Source: a virus. Taken from it: a DNA stretch of 64,000 nucleotides. The DNA is taken from positions 1-64,000 of IMG/VR virus record IMGVR_UViG_3300024346_000017. One strand, written 5' to 3'. Position 1 is the first letter of the stretch. The number at the start of each line of letters is the position of its first letter. Both the position numbers and the translations under genes were made by a program. The notes under the pieces are model-generated. The model worked only from the letters and a program-made list of their open reading frames with translations, was not told where the DNA came from and did not search any database. This document shows, piece by piece, positions 15,731 to 23,176 of this stretch.

Positions 15731-16192
15731 ATGTCAGTGTATGATTATAGCTTTACAGATAACAACGATAACAACGTTGATCTGTCACAATTTAAGGATC
15801 ATGTTTTATTGTTGGTCAACGTTGCCAGCAATTGTGGTTTTACCAGTCACTATGAAGGACTACAGTCTCTTAGCAAGAAGTATGCAGATAAAGGTCTCGT
15901 AGTTATTGGGTTTCCATGCAACCAATTTAATGCTCAGGAGCCTGGAACAGATGCAGAAATTAAAGAATTCTGTCAGGCAAATTATGGCATAGACTTCTTA
16001 ATGTCAAAGAAAATTGAAGTAAATGGAGATGATGCACACCCATTGTTTAAGTATCTAGTCTCTGAGTGTGATGTTGACAGCGTTCCATGGAACTTTACGA
16101 AGTTTCTTGTTAATGAAGATGAAATTGTACTGATGGCTCCTCACACCACGCCAGAAGAAATTGATGTTGCTTTACTGAAGATATTAAATTAG
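15731..16192 (+). CDS. Glutathione peroxidase (BtuE-like)
   Basis: 153 residues. Peroxidatic Cys35 is in NVASNCGFT, with the conserved FPCNQF (Gln about 65) and WNFTKF (Trp120, Asn121). A Cys at about 81 could be the resolving Cys, as in thioredoxin-dependent bacterial enzymes. ATG 15731 is chosen because AAGGAG lies seven bases before it; the earlier ATG at 15713 would hide the RBS. Reduces H2O2 and lipid peroxides. Confidence 0.93.
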   Translation: MSVYDYSFTDNNDNNVDLSQFKDHVLLLVNVASNCGFTSHYEGLQSLSKKYADKGLVVIGFPCNQFNAQEPGTDAEIKEFCQANYGIDFLMSKKIEVNGDDAHPLFKYLVSECDVDSVPWNFTKFLVNEDEIVLMAPHTTPEEIDVALLKILN

Positions 16193-16199
16193 GCCTTAA

Positions 16200-16832
16200 T
16201 TGTCTAAAAATACAATACAGTATGAATCTTTTAGCGGTAACCCACTTTTGCCAGCTAAAAATTTTATTCCAGAATGGTACAAGAATAGCACATCTAAAAC
16301 TTTAAAAAAATGTGTTCCCTTTTTAGATGCATTAATGTCTGGATATATTGTAACGGTACCAAATGACTTGCATGTTAGCCTTAATAATGGAGTAGCAGAA
16401 ATAAAATTAGCGGATGGAACAATATATAAAGGGTCTTCTAGGGATGCTCAAAGCATCAATATAATACCTTTTAATCATTATGATACAGAGTTTGCATGGG
16501 ATCTTTCTATTGCTATACATATTCCCGCAGGGGCAAGCATACTGTTTACTCATCCATTAAATAGGCATGACCTTCCGTTTACAACATTAAGCGGTATAAT
16601 AGATGGAGAGTTTACAATAGTTCCACATGGAGCAATACCGTTTTACATACAAAAAGGATTTAAAGGAATAATAAAAGCTGGTACTCCAGTAGCACAAATA
16701 ATTCCTTTTAATAGAGATTTATGGAAAGCAGAAACAGAGGTGGGACTTTTTGAGGGTTCTAAAAAGCACCGCAGATCATTTCCAGCAGATTGGTACAAAA
16801 AAAGCTCATGGAAAAGGAAAAGTTATGATTAA
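16200..16832 (+). CDS. DUF6065-like protein
   Basis: 210 residues, beta-rich, with KKCVPFLDALMSGYIVTVP, a central W-D-L strand, and GIIKAGTPVAQIIPFNRD. The last motif parallels VITIKAGTPVISVMPIN in the protein at 54858, so the two are distant paralogues, both followed by a 2OG dioxygenase gene. No catalytic residues recognised. Confidence 0.6.
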   Translation: MSKNTIQYESFSGNPLLPAKNFIPEWYKNSTSKTLKKCVPFLDALMSGYIVTVPNDLHVSLNNGVAEIKLADGTIYKGSSRDAQSINIIPFNHYDTEFAWDLSIAIHIPAGASILFTHPLNRHDLPFTTLSGIIDGEFTIVPHGAIPFYIQKGFKGIIKAGTPVAQIIPFNRDLWKAETEVGLFEGSKKHRRSFPADWYKKSSWKRKSYD

Positions 16833-16853
16833 AAATAAGAAAGGTTTAACCAA

Positions 16854-17519
16854 ATGAATGCCATAAAGATGTCAGACGAGGTTTGGTATTTTGAGGATGC
16901 GATAGACAATCCTGACGAAATTTTAGAATCTATTACTGATTGGAGACCTAATCCAAATCAAGACTATATGGTAACTTCTCAGATAACCACAAGAGACTAC
17001 TTGGAAATGACAGACGACGCAATTTTTAAGTGTTTGGATATATGGTATAGGAATCATTTAAATTTAGATTCATCAAAGCATAAGGTTGCAAAAAACACTT
17101 TTCTTTACAAAAGAGGAGCTGGCGGAGGATATGGGCCACATACAGATTTTATTGGAATGCATGATGGAACATACGAACAAGTTACAGCTACAATCCTTGC
17201 TTACCTATGCGACGAAGAGGGGTTTGAAGGAGGAGAAATATTTTTCCCAGACTACGATGTTACAATTAAACCTAAAAAAGGAAGTGTTGTAATCTTCGGA
17301 AGAAAAGTAAGGCATGGAGTTAATGATGTTATCTCTGGAGAAAGAGCCATAGCGAGTGTATTTTTGGTTAAAGATCAATACTTTTATAAAGACATGTACG
17401 CAGCTGATCCAAAAAATCCTACAGAAGAAGAAAGAAGAGCATTTAGACTTCAAGTGCCACAGTATGAACAAAAGAATGCCAATGAGGATGTATCTAAATT
17501 TGTTGATGATGAGGATTAA
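16854..17519 (+). CDS. 2OG/Fe(II) dioxygenase
   Basis: 221 residues. His96 and Asp98 in YGPHTDFIG, distal His about 154 in KVRHGVND, Arg about 164 in GERAIAS. The core FEGGEIFFPDYDVTIKPKKG is P4H-like. The C-terminal 40 residues are acidic and extra to the fold. Confidence 0.88.
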   Translation: MNAIKMSDEVWYFEDAIDNPDEILESITDWRPNPNQDYMVTSQITTRDYLEMTDDAIFKCLDIWYRNHLNLDSSKHKVAKNTFLYKRGAGGGYGPHTDFIGMHDGTYEQVTATILAYLCDEEGFEGGEIFFPDYDVTIKPKKGSVVIFGRKVRHGVNDVISGERAIASVFLVKDQYFYKDMYAADPKNPTEEERRAFRLQVPQYEQKNANEDVSKFVDDED

Positions 17520-17522
17520 GAT

Positions 17523-17807
17523 ATGATTGATTGGTTAGTTAATCGTATATTTAGATGGGATACACTAAGGCATGCAGTATTTGATGAAGTAATGCTTTAT
17601 CAATCTGTAGACAGATCAATATGGGAGCATTCAAAATATGGCCCAATGAATCTTACCTGGTCGGAAGGCGATACTTGGTATGGTTGGACTTATAATGAAT
17701 CTAATAAGAAATACTATTTTGATGATATTGGAAATACATCCTTGATGGGCTTATGGGAAGATCAATGGATGAGAGAAGCAGAAGGCCTAGAAGATACTAG
17801 GGTATAA
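17523..17807 (+). CDS. Hypothetical protein, 94 aa
   Basis: Trp/Tyr-rich (TWSEGDTWYGWTYNESNKKYYFDD), probably a small beta domain. Starts four bases after the dioxygenase. No family assigned. Confidence 0.65.
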   Translation: MIDWLVNRIFRWDTLRHAVFDEVMLYQSVDRSIWEHSKYGPMNLTWSEGDTWYGWTYNESNKKYYFDDIGNTSLMGLWEDQWMREAEGLEDTRV

Positions 17808-17838
17808 TAGTTATCTAAGAGAAAAAGGAAGAAAAACA

Positions 17839-17946
17839 ATGGGCATACTAGATAACCTTGAGGCATACATAGACTTAGATCTATTAGGCAATCTTGATAT
17901 GAGAGAAGATATAGATATATTTGAGACCCAGAAGGATTTTGAGTAA
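17839..17946 (+). CDS. Acidic 35-aa protein
   Basis: AAGGAAG RBS and one-base coupling to the next gene support it. Very acidic (DLDLLGNLDMREDIDIFE). Unknown. Confidence 0.5.
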   Translation: MGILDNLEAYIDLDLLGNLDMREDIDIFETQKDFE

Positions 17947-18176
17947 TGTATTGGTCATATATCCTAGCAGTCATTGGAGTCACAGGCATATTCTTTGTTG
18001 GTCGAAAGACAATATGGGGATGGCATATCCTATTGGTTAATGAGGCTTTGTGGATTACGTATGCAATTATAACAAAACAATATGGGTTTATATTATCAGC
18101 AATAGCATATGCAGCAGTCTATGTTAGGTCTTATATACACTGGTCTAAAGAGCCAGTAAATGAGATACACTTATAA
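17946..18176 (+). CDS. Small multi-pass membrane protein
   Basis: Seventy-six residues with three hydrophobic segments (YWSYILAVIGVTGIFFV, ILLVNEALWITYAIIT, FILSAIAYAAVYV). Resembles small actinophage membrane proteins of unknown role. Confidence 0.7.
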   Translation: MYWSYILAVIGVTGIFFVGRKTIWGWHILLVNEALWITYAIITKQYGFILSAIAYAAVYVRSYIHWSKEPVNEIHL

Positions 18177-18716
18177 ATGAATAAATTTAATGTTGTAGAA
18201 AAAATAGGCTCAGCTGCAATGCATATCTCTAATTGCTTAGACGATCCGCAAAACATTGTATCTATCCTAAATTCGAAAGTCTGGGAAGATGACTTAGACC
18301 CAATTGCAGTAGGGCCTTTGTGCTTTGTACACAATGAAGAGCCAGCTTATAAAGAGATAGATGAAGCTATGATGCAGGCTGCAAGCATATTCTTATCTAG
18401 TACTGGTAGAGATATATCAGATTACAAAAAAACAGATAATTTTTATAGAATAGCTAAATGGCAAGAAGGCAAGAGCATATACCCTCACAAGGACACGTTT
18501 GTGTCTGAAACTGGCGAGAATCAAGCAGTAGTGAGTTTAGTTATGTATTTAACCGACAAGTATGAAGGCGGTATACTAACACTAACTCAATTTGAAAAAG
18601 AAATAAGGACCAAAGCTGGAGATATATTAGTGTTTAACTCTGACACATATCATGAGATCAGCACTCATTTGGGCGGGGAAAGAATAACCGCTAGAATATT
18701 CCTTTACAATAAGTAG
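18177..18716 (+). CDS. 2OG/Fe(II) dioxygenase, copy 1 of a tandem pair
   Basis: 179 residues. His104 and Asp106 in YPHKDTF, distal His about 159 in TYHEIS, Arg about 169 in GERITAR. The opening MNKFNVVEKIGSAAMHISNC parallels the next gene, so the two arose by duplication. Starts right after the previous stop. Confidence 0.87.
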   Translation: MNKFNVVEKIGSAAMHISNCLDDPQNIVSILNSKVWEDDLDPIAVGPLCFVHNEEPAYKEIDEAMMQAASIFLSSTGRDISDYKKTDNFYRIAKWQEGKSIYPHKDTFVSETGENQAVVSLVMYLTDKYEGGILTLTQFEKEIRTKAGDILVFNSDTYHEISTHLGGERITARIFLYNK

Positions 18717-18734
18717 CTGAGGTATACTTATATC

Positions 18735-19322
18735 ATGAGTAAATTTAATATTGTCGAAAAGGCAGGCTCTTCTTTGATGCACATATCCAAATGTTTAGAT
18801 GATCCTGAGAAAATTGTATCTTCTTTAAAAGATAAAGAATGGAAAGAAGATCGTGCAGATGAAGGCAAGATTGGCCCATTTTGTTTTATTAGAGAGCCAG
18901 AGCGAGAGTATTATCAGATCTTAGATTCCTTTATGCAGGCGGCAGAAATATTTTTATCTAGCACTAATAGAGATATTGTAGATTACGAGAAAACAAATAA
19001 ATTTCATAGAGTTGTTAGCTGGGAAGTATCTCCTAGTACTTTGGTACAACATCAAGACAGGTGGGTTACAAAAGGAGAACAGGTAACCCCAGAGATAAGT
19101 TTAAGTATGTATTTGACGGATGACTACGAGGGCGGGGAATTATCATTCAGTACATTTGGCAAAAAAATCAAGCCTTCAGCTGGGGATATAGTAGTCTTTG
19201 ACTCTAATACTTTACATGGGACTGAGACATATTTAGGCGGAAGAAGAATGACTATTCAATGTTTTCTATTTAAAAAAGAAGGAGGAACTAATGACAAAGA
19301 AGAAGATAAAGCTTCCGCTTAA
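18735..19322 (+). CDS. 2OG/Fe(II) dioxygenase, copy 2 of a tandem pair
   Basis: 195 residues. His106 and Asp108 in VQHQDRW, distal His about 161 in TLHGTE, Arg about 170. Paralogue of 18177 but diverged, and with its own leaderless promoter: TATACT (18723-18728) ends six bases before the ATG. The C terminus is charged (KEEDKASA). Confidence 0.88.
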   Translation: MSKFNIVEKAGSSLMHISKCLDDPEKIVSSLKDKEWKEDRADEGKIGPFCFIREPEREYYQILDSFMQAAEIFLSSTNRDIVDYEKTNKFHRVVSWEVSPSTLVQHQDRWVTKGEQVTPEISLSMYLTDDYEGGELSFSTFGKKIKPSAGDIVVFDSNTLHGTETYLGGRRMTIQCFLFKKEGGTNDKEEDKASA

Positions 19323-19392
19323 ATGGTGGAAGAACCCAATTGCATATGTAAAGTTTAATAGATCAATGAAGAAGCTAAAGAAGGCTCTATAA
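19291..19392 (+). CDS. Basic 33-aa peptide
   Basis: GGAGG sits five bases before the ATG. Strongly cationic and amphipathic (KKKIKLPLKWWKNP..., ending KKLKKAL). Overlaps the dioxygenase end. Could be nucleic-acid or membrane binding. Confidence 0.5.
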   Translation: MTKKKIKLPLKWWKNPIAYVKFNRSMKKLKKAL

Positions 19393-19397
19393 GCCTT

Positions 19398-19468
19398 TTC
19401 AGGTTCCTATAATGGTCGTAGAGCGGTTTCCGAAACCGACAATGAAGGTCCGATTCCTTCACCTGAAG
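19398..19468 (+). tRNA. tRNA-Arg (CCG), atypical
   Basis: Acceptor TTCAGGT pairs perfectly with ACCTGAA and the T arm GAAGG-TCCGATT-CCTTC is perfect. The D stem has only three pairs (CTA/TAG) and the anticodon stem has one outer mismatch. The seven-base loop TTCCGAA gives anticodon CCG. An alternative pairing would leave a five-base loop. A 5' T is unusual. Confidence 0.65.
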
Positions 19469-19469
19469 C

Positions 19470-19604
19470 ATGAGTAAGCACTGGGAAGATAAGTCCCAAT
19501 GGATCACACACTGCCCTATATGCTTCTGTGCGGTCACACACCAGCTATATGACTTTCATATGCAATATCATGAGAATCAGGCGGGCAAAAAGGCTATTGA
19601 CTAG
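19470..19604 (+). CDS. C2H2-type zinc-finger microprotein, 44 aa
   Basis: HCPICFCAVTHQLYDFHMQYHE has the C-x2-C...H-x3-H spacing of a single zinc finger. ATG starts just after the tRNA. Its stop is inside the -35 element of the next promoter. Confidence 0.65.
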   Translation: MSKHWEDKSQWITHCPICFCAVTHQLYDFHMQYHENQAGKKAID

Positions 19605-19625
19605 CCCACCAATATATAGTACACT
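19597..19625 (+). promoter_or_regulatory. Promoter for secreted HIRAN-like gene
   Basis: TTGACT 19597-19602, 17-bp spacer, TACACT 19620-19625; a 50-base leader with AAAGGA precedes the ATG at 19676. Confidence 0.75.
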
Positions 19626-19675
19626 TAGAGTATATACAGGGTCAGGCGGACAATGTATCTAACCAAAGGATTAAT

Positions 19676-20350
19676 ATGAAAAAGATTTCCTTTATTCTAT
19701 CTTTAGTTTTATTTTCAGCTTTAATGGTTCCATCTTCAAATGCGTGGGACGACTACAACACAAAGGTTTTAACTATAAAAGGGTTATGCCTACATCAGTC
19801 TGCGCTATATCAGGCATCGGGCGGCATTGGCGGAGAAGAATTGGCAGATCAGATGGATTATGCTTACCCAATCGCTGGAGAATCTTATAGAGCAGATAAC
19901 AGTATGTCCTTGCTTAAAAAATATGGGAAAGACGAAAAATTTGAATCCTCTATTACTGGACTACTCGAAGATGACCCTTATAAAGTTTTTATAACAAAGG
20001 CAACCCTTGTTCCAGAGCCAAGCAACAAGTTTGATAAGTTTGCAGTTAAAGTTTTGATTAAAGGAAAGCATGTTGGTTATGTGCCAAGCTTAGTTTCATA
20101 TGATGTATCGCTAATGATGCATAAAACTAAAAAGAAATCTTTAATTGTTAATTCTTGCATTAGCCATTATCCAGGAGGCCAAGGCCCACAGGTTTCTTTA
20201 GATCTTACAACATCATTTCTAGGAGATGATTACGAAGCCGAATACAGGATGGGATTGTGGTTTGGTTATAATGATTGGGTGGAATATGGCCCAGGAACAA
20301 AATGTACAAAATACTTTAGCAAATGGTACTGTGGTCCATTTGAAAAATAA
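19676..20350 (+). CDS. Secreted protein with HIRAN-like domain
   Basis: 224 residues with a signal peptide (MKKISFILSLVLFSALMVPSS, cleavage near SNA). In the middle, ATLVPEPSNKFDKFAVKV followed by KHVGYVPSLVS matches the core of HIRAN domains (EPxNxxDxxAV...vGYlp), usually found in nuclear or intracellular DNA-repair proteins. Export is therefore odd. The C-terminal half has paired Cys (KCTKYFSKWYCG), suited to disulfides outside the cell. Confidence 0.7.
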   Translation: MKKISFILSLVLFSALMVPSSNAWDDYNTKVLTIKGLCLHQSALYQASGGIGGEELADQMDYAYPIAGESYRADNSMSLLKKYGKDEKFESSITGLLEDDPYKVFITKATLVPEPSNKFDKFAVKVLIKGKHVGYVPSLVSYDVSLMMHKTKKKSLIVNSCISHYPGGQGPQVSLDLTTSFLGDDYEAEYRMGLWFGYNDWVEYGPGTKCTKYFSKWYCGPFEK

Positions 20351-20564
20351 AACTAAAGCAAATACCTACTTACTAATATTCTTATCCCCATTTTTAGTAT
20401 TAACACTATTAATGATTGGTATTACCGTTAAGTCTATAGTTCAAAACATGGAAAGCTTTTTATGGCTTGCATCTATATCCTCTGTTGTTATATTGTGGGC
20501 AATGACTCTTAATCGTTACGTAAAATACAATGAAATGGCAGAAAGTGAAACGGTAAATACATGA
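20340..20564 (+). CDS. Small two-TM membrane protein
   Basis: Start is uncertain; TTG 20340 overlaps the previous gene's end and gives MKNKTKANTYLLIFL. Two hydrophobic helices (about 10-30 and 40-58). Coupled to the next gene by four bases. Confidence 0.55.
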   Translation: MKNKTKANTYLLIFLSPFLVLTLLMIGITVKSIVQNMESFLWLASISSVVILWAMTLNRYVKYNEMAESETVNT

Positions 20565-20773
20565 AATCATCTAGAGATAAGTCAATGCTAAGTGCCTCAA
20601 AGGCGAAGCCTTCTGGCGTTGATCTGCCTAAAGAGGCCATGGATATCTTAAAGAGATTGCAGGCTGCAAAAGTTTACGGCAGTAAAAAAAAGTACGACAA
20701 GGTATTGCAAGAGCTTGCAAAAGCACATCCAGATATGTCGTCAGATATATTTAAACTAAAGGTATGGGAATAA
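20561..20773 (+). CDS. Basic helical protein, 70 aa
   Basis: Lys-rich helices (DILKRLQAAKVYGSKKKYDKVLQELAKAH). No family recognised; overlaps neighbours on both sides. Confidence 0.6.
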   Translation: MKSSRDKSMLSASKAKPSGVDLPKEAMDILKRLQAAKVYGSKKKYDKVLQELAKAHPDMSSDIFKLKVWE

Positions 20774-20934
20774 TAACAATTAATGCCTATTGCATAATAT
20801 GCAAGGCTAATGTGATTGGCAAGCTAAATGAGATAGTAGTCCTTGAGTCTGGGCATTGGCTTCATATAGGGGAATGTCCTGATTGCTGCTATCAAATTAA
20901 AAGAATAATAAGAAGAGATATTGCCCCCATTTAG
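20764..20934 (+). CDS. Zinc-ribbon-like protein, 56 aa
   Basis: CIICK near residue 10 and ECPDCCYQ near residue 38 give two Cys pairs. Starts within the previous gene's end. Confidence 0.6.
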   Translation: MGIITINAYCIICKANVIGKLNEIVVLESGHWLHIGECPDCCYQIKRIIRRDIAPI

Positions 20935-21009
20935 TGAAGCGAAAAAGTGAAGCGGAAAATAAGAGAGGGTTTAGTCAACTACGTTGACATAAATGCTATA
21001 ATATATTAT

Positions 21010-21123
21010 ATGAATGAAGCAAAAATACCAGGATATAAACAAAATCCACCAGACTGGTGCGATGATTGTAAATCTGCTGGAGGGGAAGAGTGTCCAGATT
21101 GTGGATGCACTCATAATTGTTGA
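21010..21123 (+). CDS. Cys-rich 37-aa protein, leaderless
   Basis: CDDCKSAGGEECPDCGCTHNC packs seven Cys in 21 residues. TATAAT (20997-21002) ends seven bases before the ATG. Confidence 0.65.
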   Translation: MNEAKIPGYKQNPPDWCDDCKSAGGEECPDCGCTHNC

Positions 21124-21139
21124 AAGGCAGGTGTAAGTA

Positions 21140-21466
21140 ATGGATAAGTTTCAGTCTTCATATGGCAAGTACATGAAAAAGGTCATGATAGCAGACTTGA
21201 TCAAAGAGTCTGAAATTCCAGTACCTGGAGATCCAGAGGATGCTGGGATAGAGAACGTAATAGACCTATCTCCTATTGGTATAGCCACATACGAGCATAA
21301 CCCTGAACATGACGTTTACATCGTCACACTTAAGCTCGAAAAGGGCGGGGAATCAATACAATACGTATTAGAACCCCAAGGACTAAAGGATCTAATAGAG
21401 TTAGGCAAGAAGTATTTCTATCAAGAGATGGAATCCAATACCTTTGATATGAGCAAGAATGATTAA
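21140..21466 (+). CDS. Hypothetical protein, 108 aa
   Basis: Soluble, acidic, mixed alpha/beta (GIATYEHNPEHDVYIVTLKLEKGGES). AGGTG RBS. Overlaps a DUF1660-like gene. Confidence 0.65.
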   Translation: MDKFQSSYGKYMKKVMIADLIKESEIPVPGDPEDAGIENVIDLSPIGIATYEHNPEHDVYIVTLKLEKGGESIQYVLEPQGLKDLIELGKKYFYQEMESNTFDMSKND

Positions 21467-21596
21467 TCACCTGATCTGTAAAATAATAGGACATGCTATA
21501 TCTACACTAATAGCTGAGAATGATCCCTATACTGGACAGGTTTACCTATTTTGTAACAGATGCAAGGCATACTTGCCTAGCATGTACATAGAGTAA
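21459..21596 (+). CDS. DUF1660-like small zinc protein, 45 aa
   Basis: MINHLICKIIGHAIS... with FCNRCKAYL: same Cys-IGH-CxRC plan as the gene at 14597. Last gene of the plus-strand block. Confidence 0.65.
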   Translation: MINHLICKIIGHAISTLIAENDPYTGQVYLFCNRCKAYLPSMYIE

Positions 21597-22116
21597 TTTA
21601 AGTCCTAACTCCTATATCCCCCTCCCGTTTTCCTTGTCTCATATAGCCCTTAGAAGGCTTATATAGTGGAGTAAAGTGGAGCATAGTGGAGAATATATAC
21701 TATAGATTACCTATCATATACTATAGTTATATCTATTTAAACAATACTATGATATCGAGCATATCAGATCTTAACCCGTAATGTCAACAGGGGCATATGG
21801 ACTTATATGAGACATAGCGCATATTCCAGCGAATTTGTCAATAGGGTCGTAAATGGCATATTTGGCCCACATTGTCAACATATTTTGTATAACAATTTGA
21901 TATAAATTCTGACAGATTCTGGGTATATTATGCCTAATTCATTATATGTTTTATTAGATAATATATTCATTTTATTATATTCTCCTGAATATTCCAGGGA
22001 TTTTTTTAGCTTGGTCGTAAAAGAAAAATATTGCCCCCATGCCCACACAAAAAAAGATATCCACAAGACCTGTGTAGATCCTGTGGATATCTGGGGCTAT
22101 ATATGTTTATTTAATC
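21597..22116 (+). other. Non-coding convergent junction, AT-rich
   Basis: Separates plus-strand genes from the minus-strand block. Holds GTGGAG at 21666, 21676 and 21686 with exact 10-bp phasing, three TGTCAAYA copies near 21783, 21837 and 21873, two ATTCCAG boxes (about 21817 and 21990) and a long inverted repeat. No convincing CDS. Candidate terminator, origin or partition-type region. Confidence 0.7.
22056..22091. repeat. Inverted repeat of DnaA-box-like halves
   Basis: GATATCCACA (22056-22065) and TGTGGATATC (22082-22091) form a perfect 10-bp inverted repeat with a 16-base loop. Each arm contains TATCCACA, eight of nine bases of a DnaA box. It could equally be a terminator for the minus-strand block. 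Confidence 0.7.
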
Positions 22117-22392
22117 CTATGCTGTGATAGGCTCAAAGTTCTCAATGTAATCATTTAGTCTATCTGCCATCATTAGTGCTTCTGATGTAGTGCCTTCTTC
22201 CCAAGCATTATCAAATTGTCCCGCCGTCTGTTTGATAATTTCTACAACCAGTTCCATTACCTTAGATTGAGTATAATATCCACAACCATTAACTAATTCT
22301 CTAGCCATGATAGTTGGATTAAACCAATGACTATCCATAGCCTCTAATACCTTCTCGGCTGCTTTTGTTTCTATTGAACTTGCCTTTGCCAT
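22117..22392 (-). CDS. Hypothetical protein, 91 aa
   Basis: Helical and acidic (EKVLEAMDSHWFNPTIMARELVNGCGYY). GGCGGAGG RBS and a consensus promoter lie upstream. Last gene of the leftward block. Confidence 0.7.
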   Translation of the reverse strand: MAKASSIETKAAEKVLEAMDSHWFNPTIMARELVNGCGYYTQSKVMELVVEIIKQTAGQFDNAWEEGTTSEALMMADRLNDYIENFEPITA

Positions 22393-22418
22393 TTCTTGCC
22401 TCCGCCCTCTAACTCTCG

Positions 22419-22447
22419 ATTATACCAAAAATAAGAGACGGGGTCAA
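22419..22447 (-). promoter_or_regulatory. Consensus promoter for 22392 gene
   Basis: On the minus strand TTGACC, 17-bp spacer, TATAAT. One of two ordinary sigma-70-type promoters in this block. The -35 overlaps an ACGGGGT/ACCCCGT inverted repeat that probably terminates the upstream mini-Lsr2 gene. Confidence 0.85.
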
Positions 22448-22479
22448 GGACCAACGATGCCCTAACCCCGTCCCAAGTT

Positions 22480-22629
22480 TTACTTCGCCTTCTTGACAGG
22501 TGCCTCTGCTGTAAATGTAACACCCTTTGCTGCTGCCTCTGCTAGAGCTACCTTGGCTGCTCCTGAGAAACGTCCGCGTACGCCTACTGTGATTCCCTGC
22601 TGCTTTAGATATTCACGCTTTGTTGTCAT
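22480..22629 (-). CDS. Mini Lsr2-like DNA-binding protein, 49 aa
   Basis: REYLKQQGITVGVRGRFS matches the Lsr2 C-terminal DNA-binding domain plan (helix, G-x-x-V-x-x-RGR-[IF], helix); the RGR core inserts in the AT-rich minor groove. The N-terminal dimerisation domain of host Lsr2 (about 110 aa) is absent. It may compete with host xenogeneic silencer or bind phage DNA. It has its own strong promoter and RBS (AAAGGGGA). The tail is basic (PVKKAK). Confidence 0.7.
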   Translation of the reverse strand: MTTKREYLKQQGITVGVRGRFSGAAKVALAEAAAKGVTFTAEAPVKKAK

Positions 22630-22665
22630 TTGTTAATCCCCTTTCAAGAGATAGTTGTTTTATTA

Positions 22666-22694
22666 ATTATAGCAACTTTTCACGGAATTGTAAA
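22666..22694 (-). promoter_or_regulatory. Consensus promoter of mini Lsr2
   Basis: Minus strand TTTACA, 17-bp spacer, TATAAT, then a 36-base leader to the ATG at 22629. Confidence 0.8.
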
Positions 22695-22722
22695 TAGTTA
22701 CCGTAAGCCATTTTTCCTGCCC

Positions 22723-22863
22723 TTAAATTTGATCTGTCTGCTCTACTCTATCTTTAATTAGTTTAGAGATTATATTATGTGCTTCAATATTCTCAGTTTC
22801 AGATCCACCCCACAAAAGCTTTTGGGCTTTGTTTAACTGATCATTAATATAGTTGTCACTCAT
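22723..22863 (-). CDS. Hypothetical 46-aa protein
   Basis: MSDNYINDQLNKAQKLLWGG..., helical. Overlaps the end of the upstream gene by eight bases. Confidence 0.55.
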   Translation of the reverse strand: MSDNYINDQLNKAQKLLWGGSETENIEAHNIISKLIKDRVEQTDQI

Positions 22864-23176
22864 CCTCATCTTCGTCTTCCTCCTCTTCTTCTTCAAACAT
22901 TGTGTCTACAATGTATTCACGATTCATCATCCATTCAAGGACGTCATCATTGTGCTGTTCCGCCCCGTATTCCAGGGAGAAGCCCATACCAGCCTCCACG
23001 GCCTCACAGAGGTGGTCCCACATGTCGTCTATGGTGCAGTTCTGCTTGTAGGTCTCATCCTCAAAGATGTTGTTAATTGTGGACCATGTCCACAGCCATA
23101 CTAGCGACAGGCCAAGGTCGGTGCTGTCGAGAATCTTTAAACATTCGTTTAGTTTATCTTTATCTTCAGGCTTCAT
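22856..23176 (-). CDS. Hypothetical protein with acidic tail, 106 aa
   Basis: ATG 23176 is used because GGAG lies seven bases before it. Trp-rich centre, then a run of Glu/Asp (EEEEEEDEDEDE) at the C terminus, as in DNA mimics or histone-like partners. Function unknown. Confidence 0.65.
   Translation of the reverse strand: MKPEDKDKLNECLKILDSTDLGLSLVWLWTWSTINNIFEDETYKQNCTIDDMWDHLCEAVEAGMGFSLEYGAEQHNDDVLEWMMNREYIVDTMFEEEEEEDEDEDE

Noticed and set aside
21930-22127. Plus-strand ORF of 65 aa in the junction.
   Set aside because: No RBS or fitting promoter gap, and it runs through the 22056 inverted repeat; composition looks non-coding.
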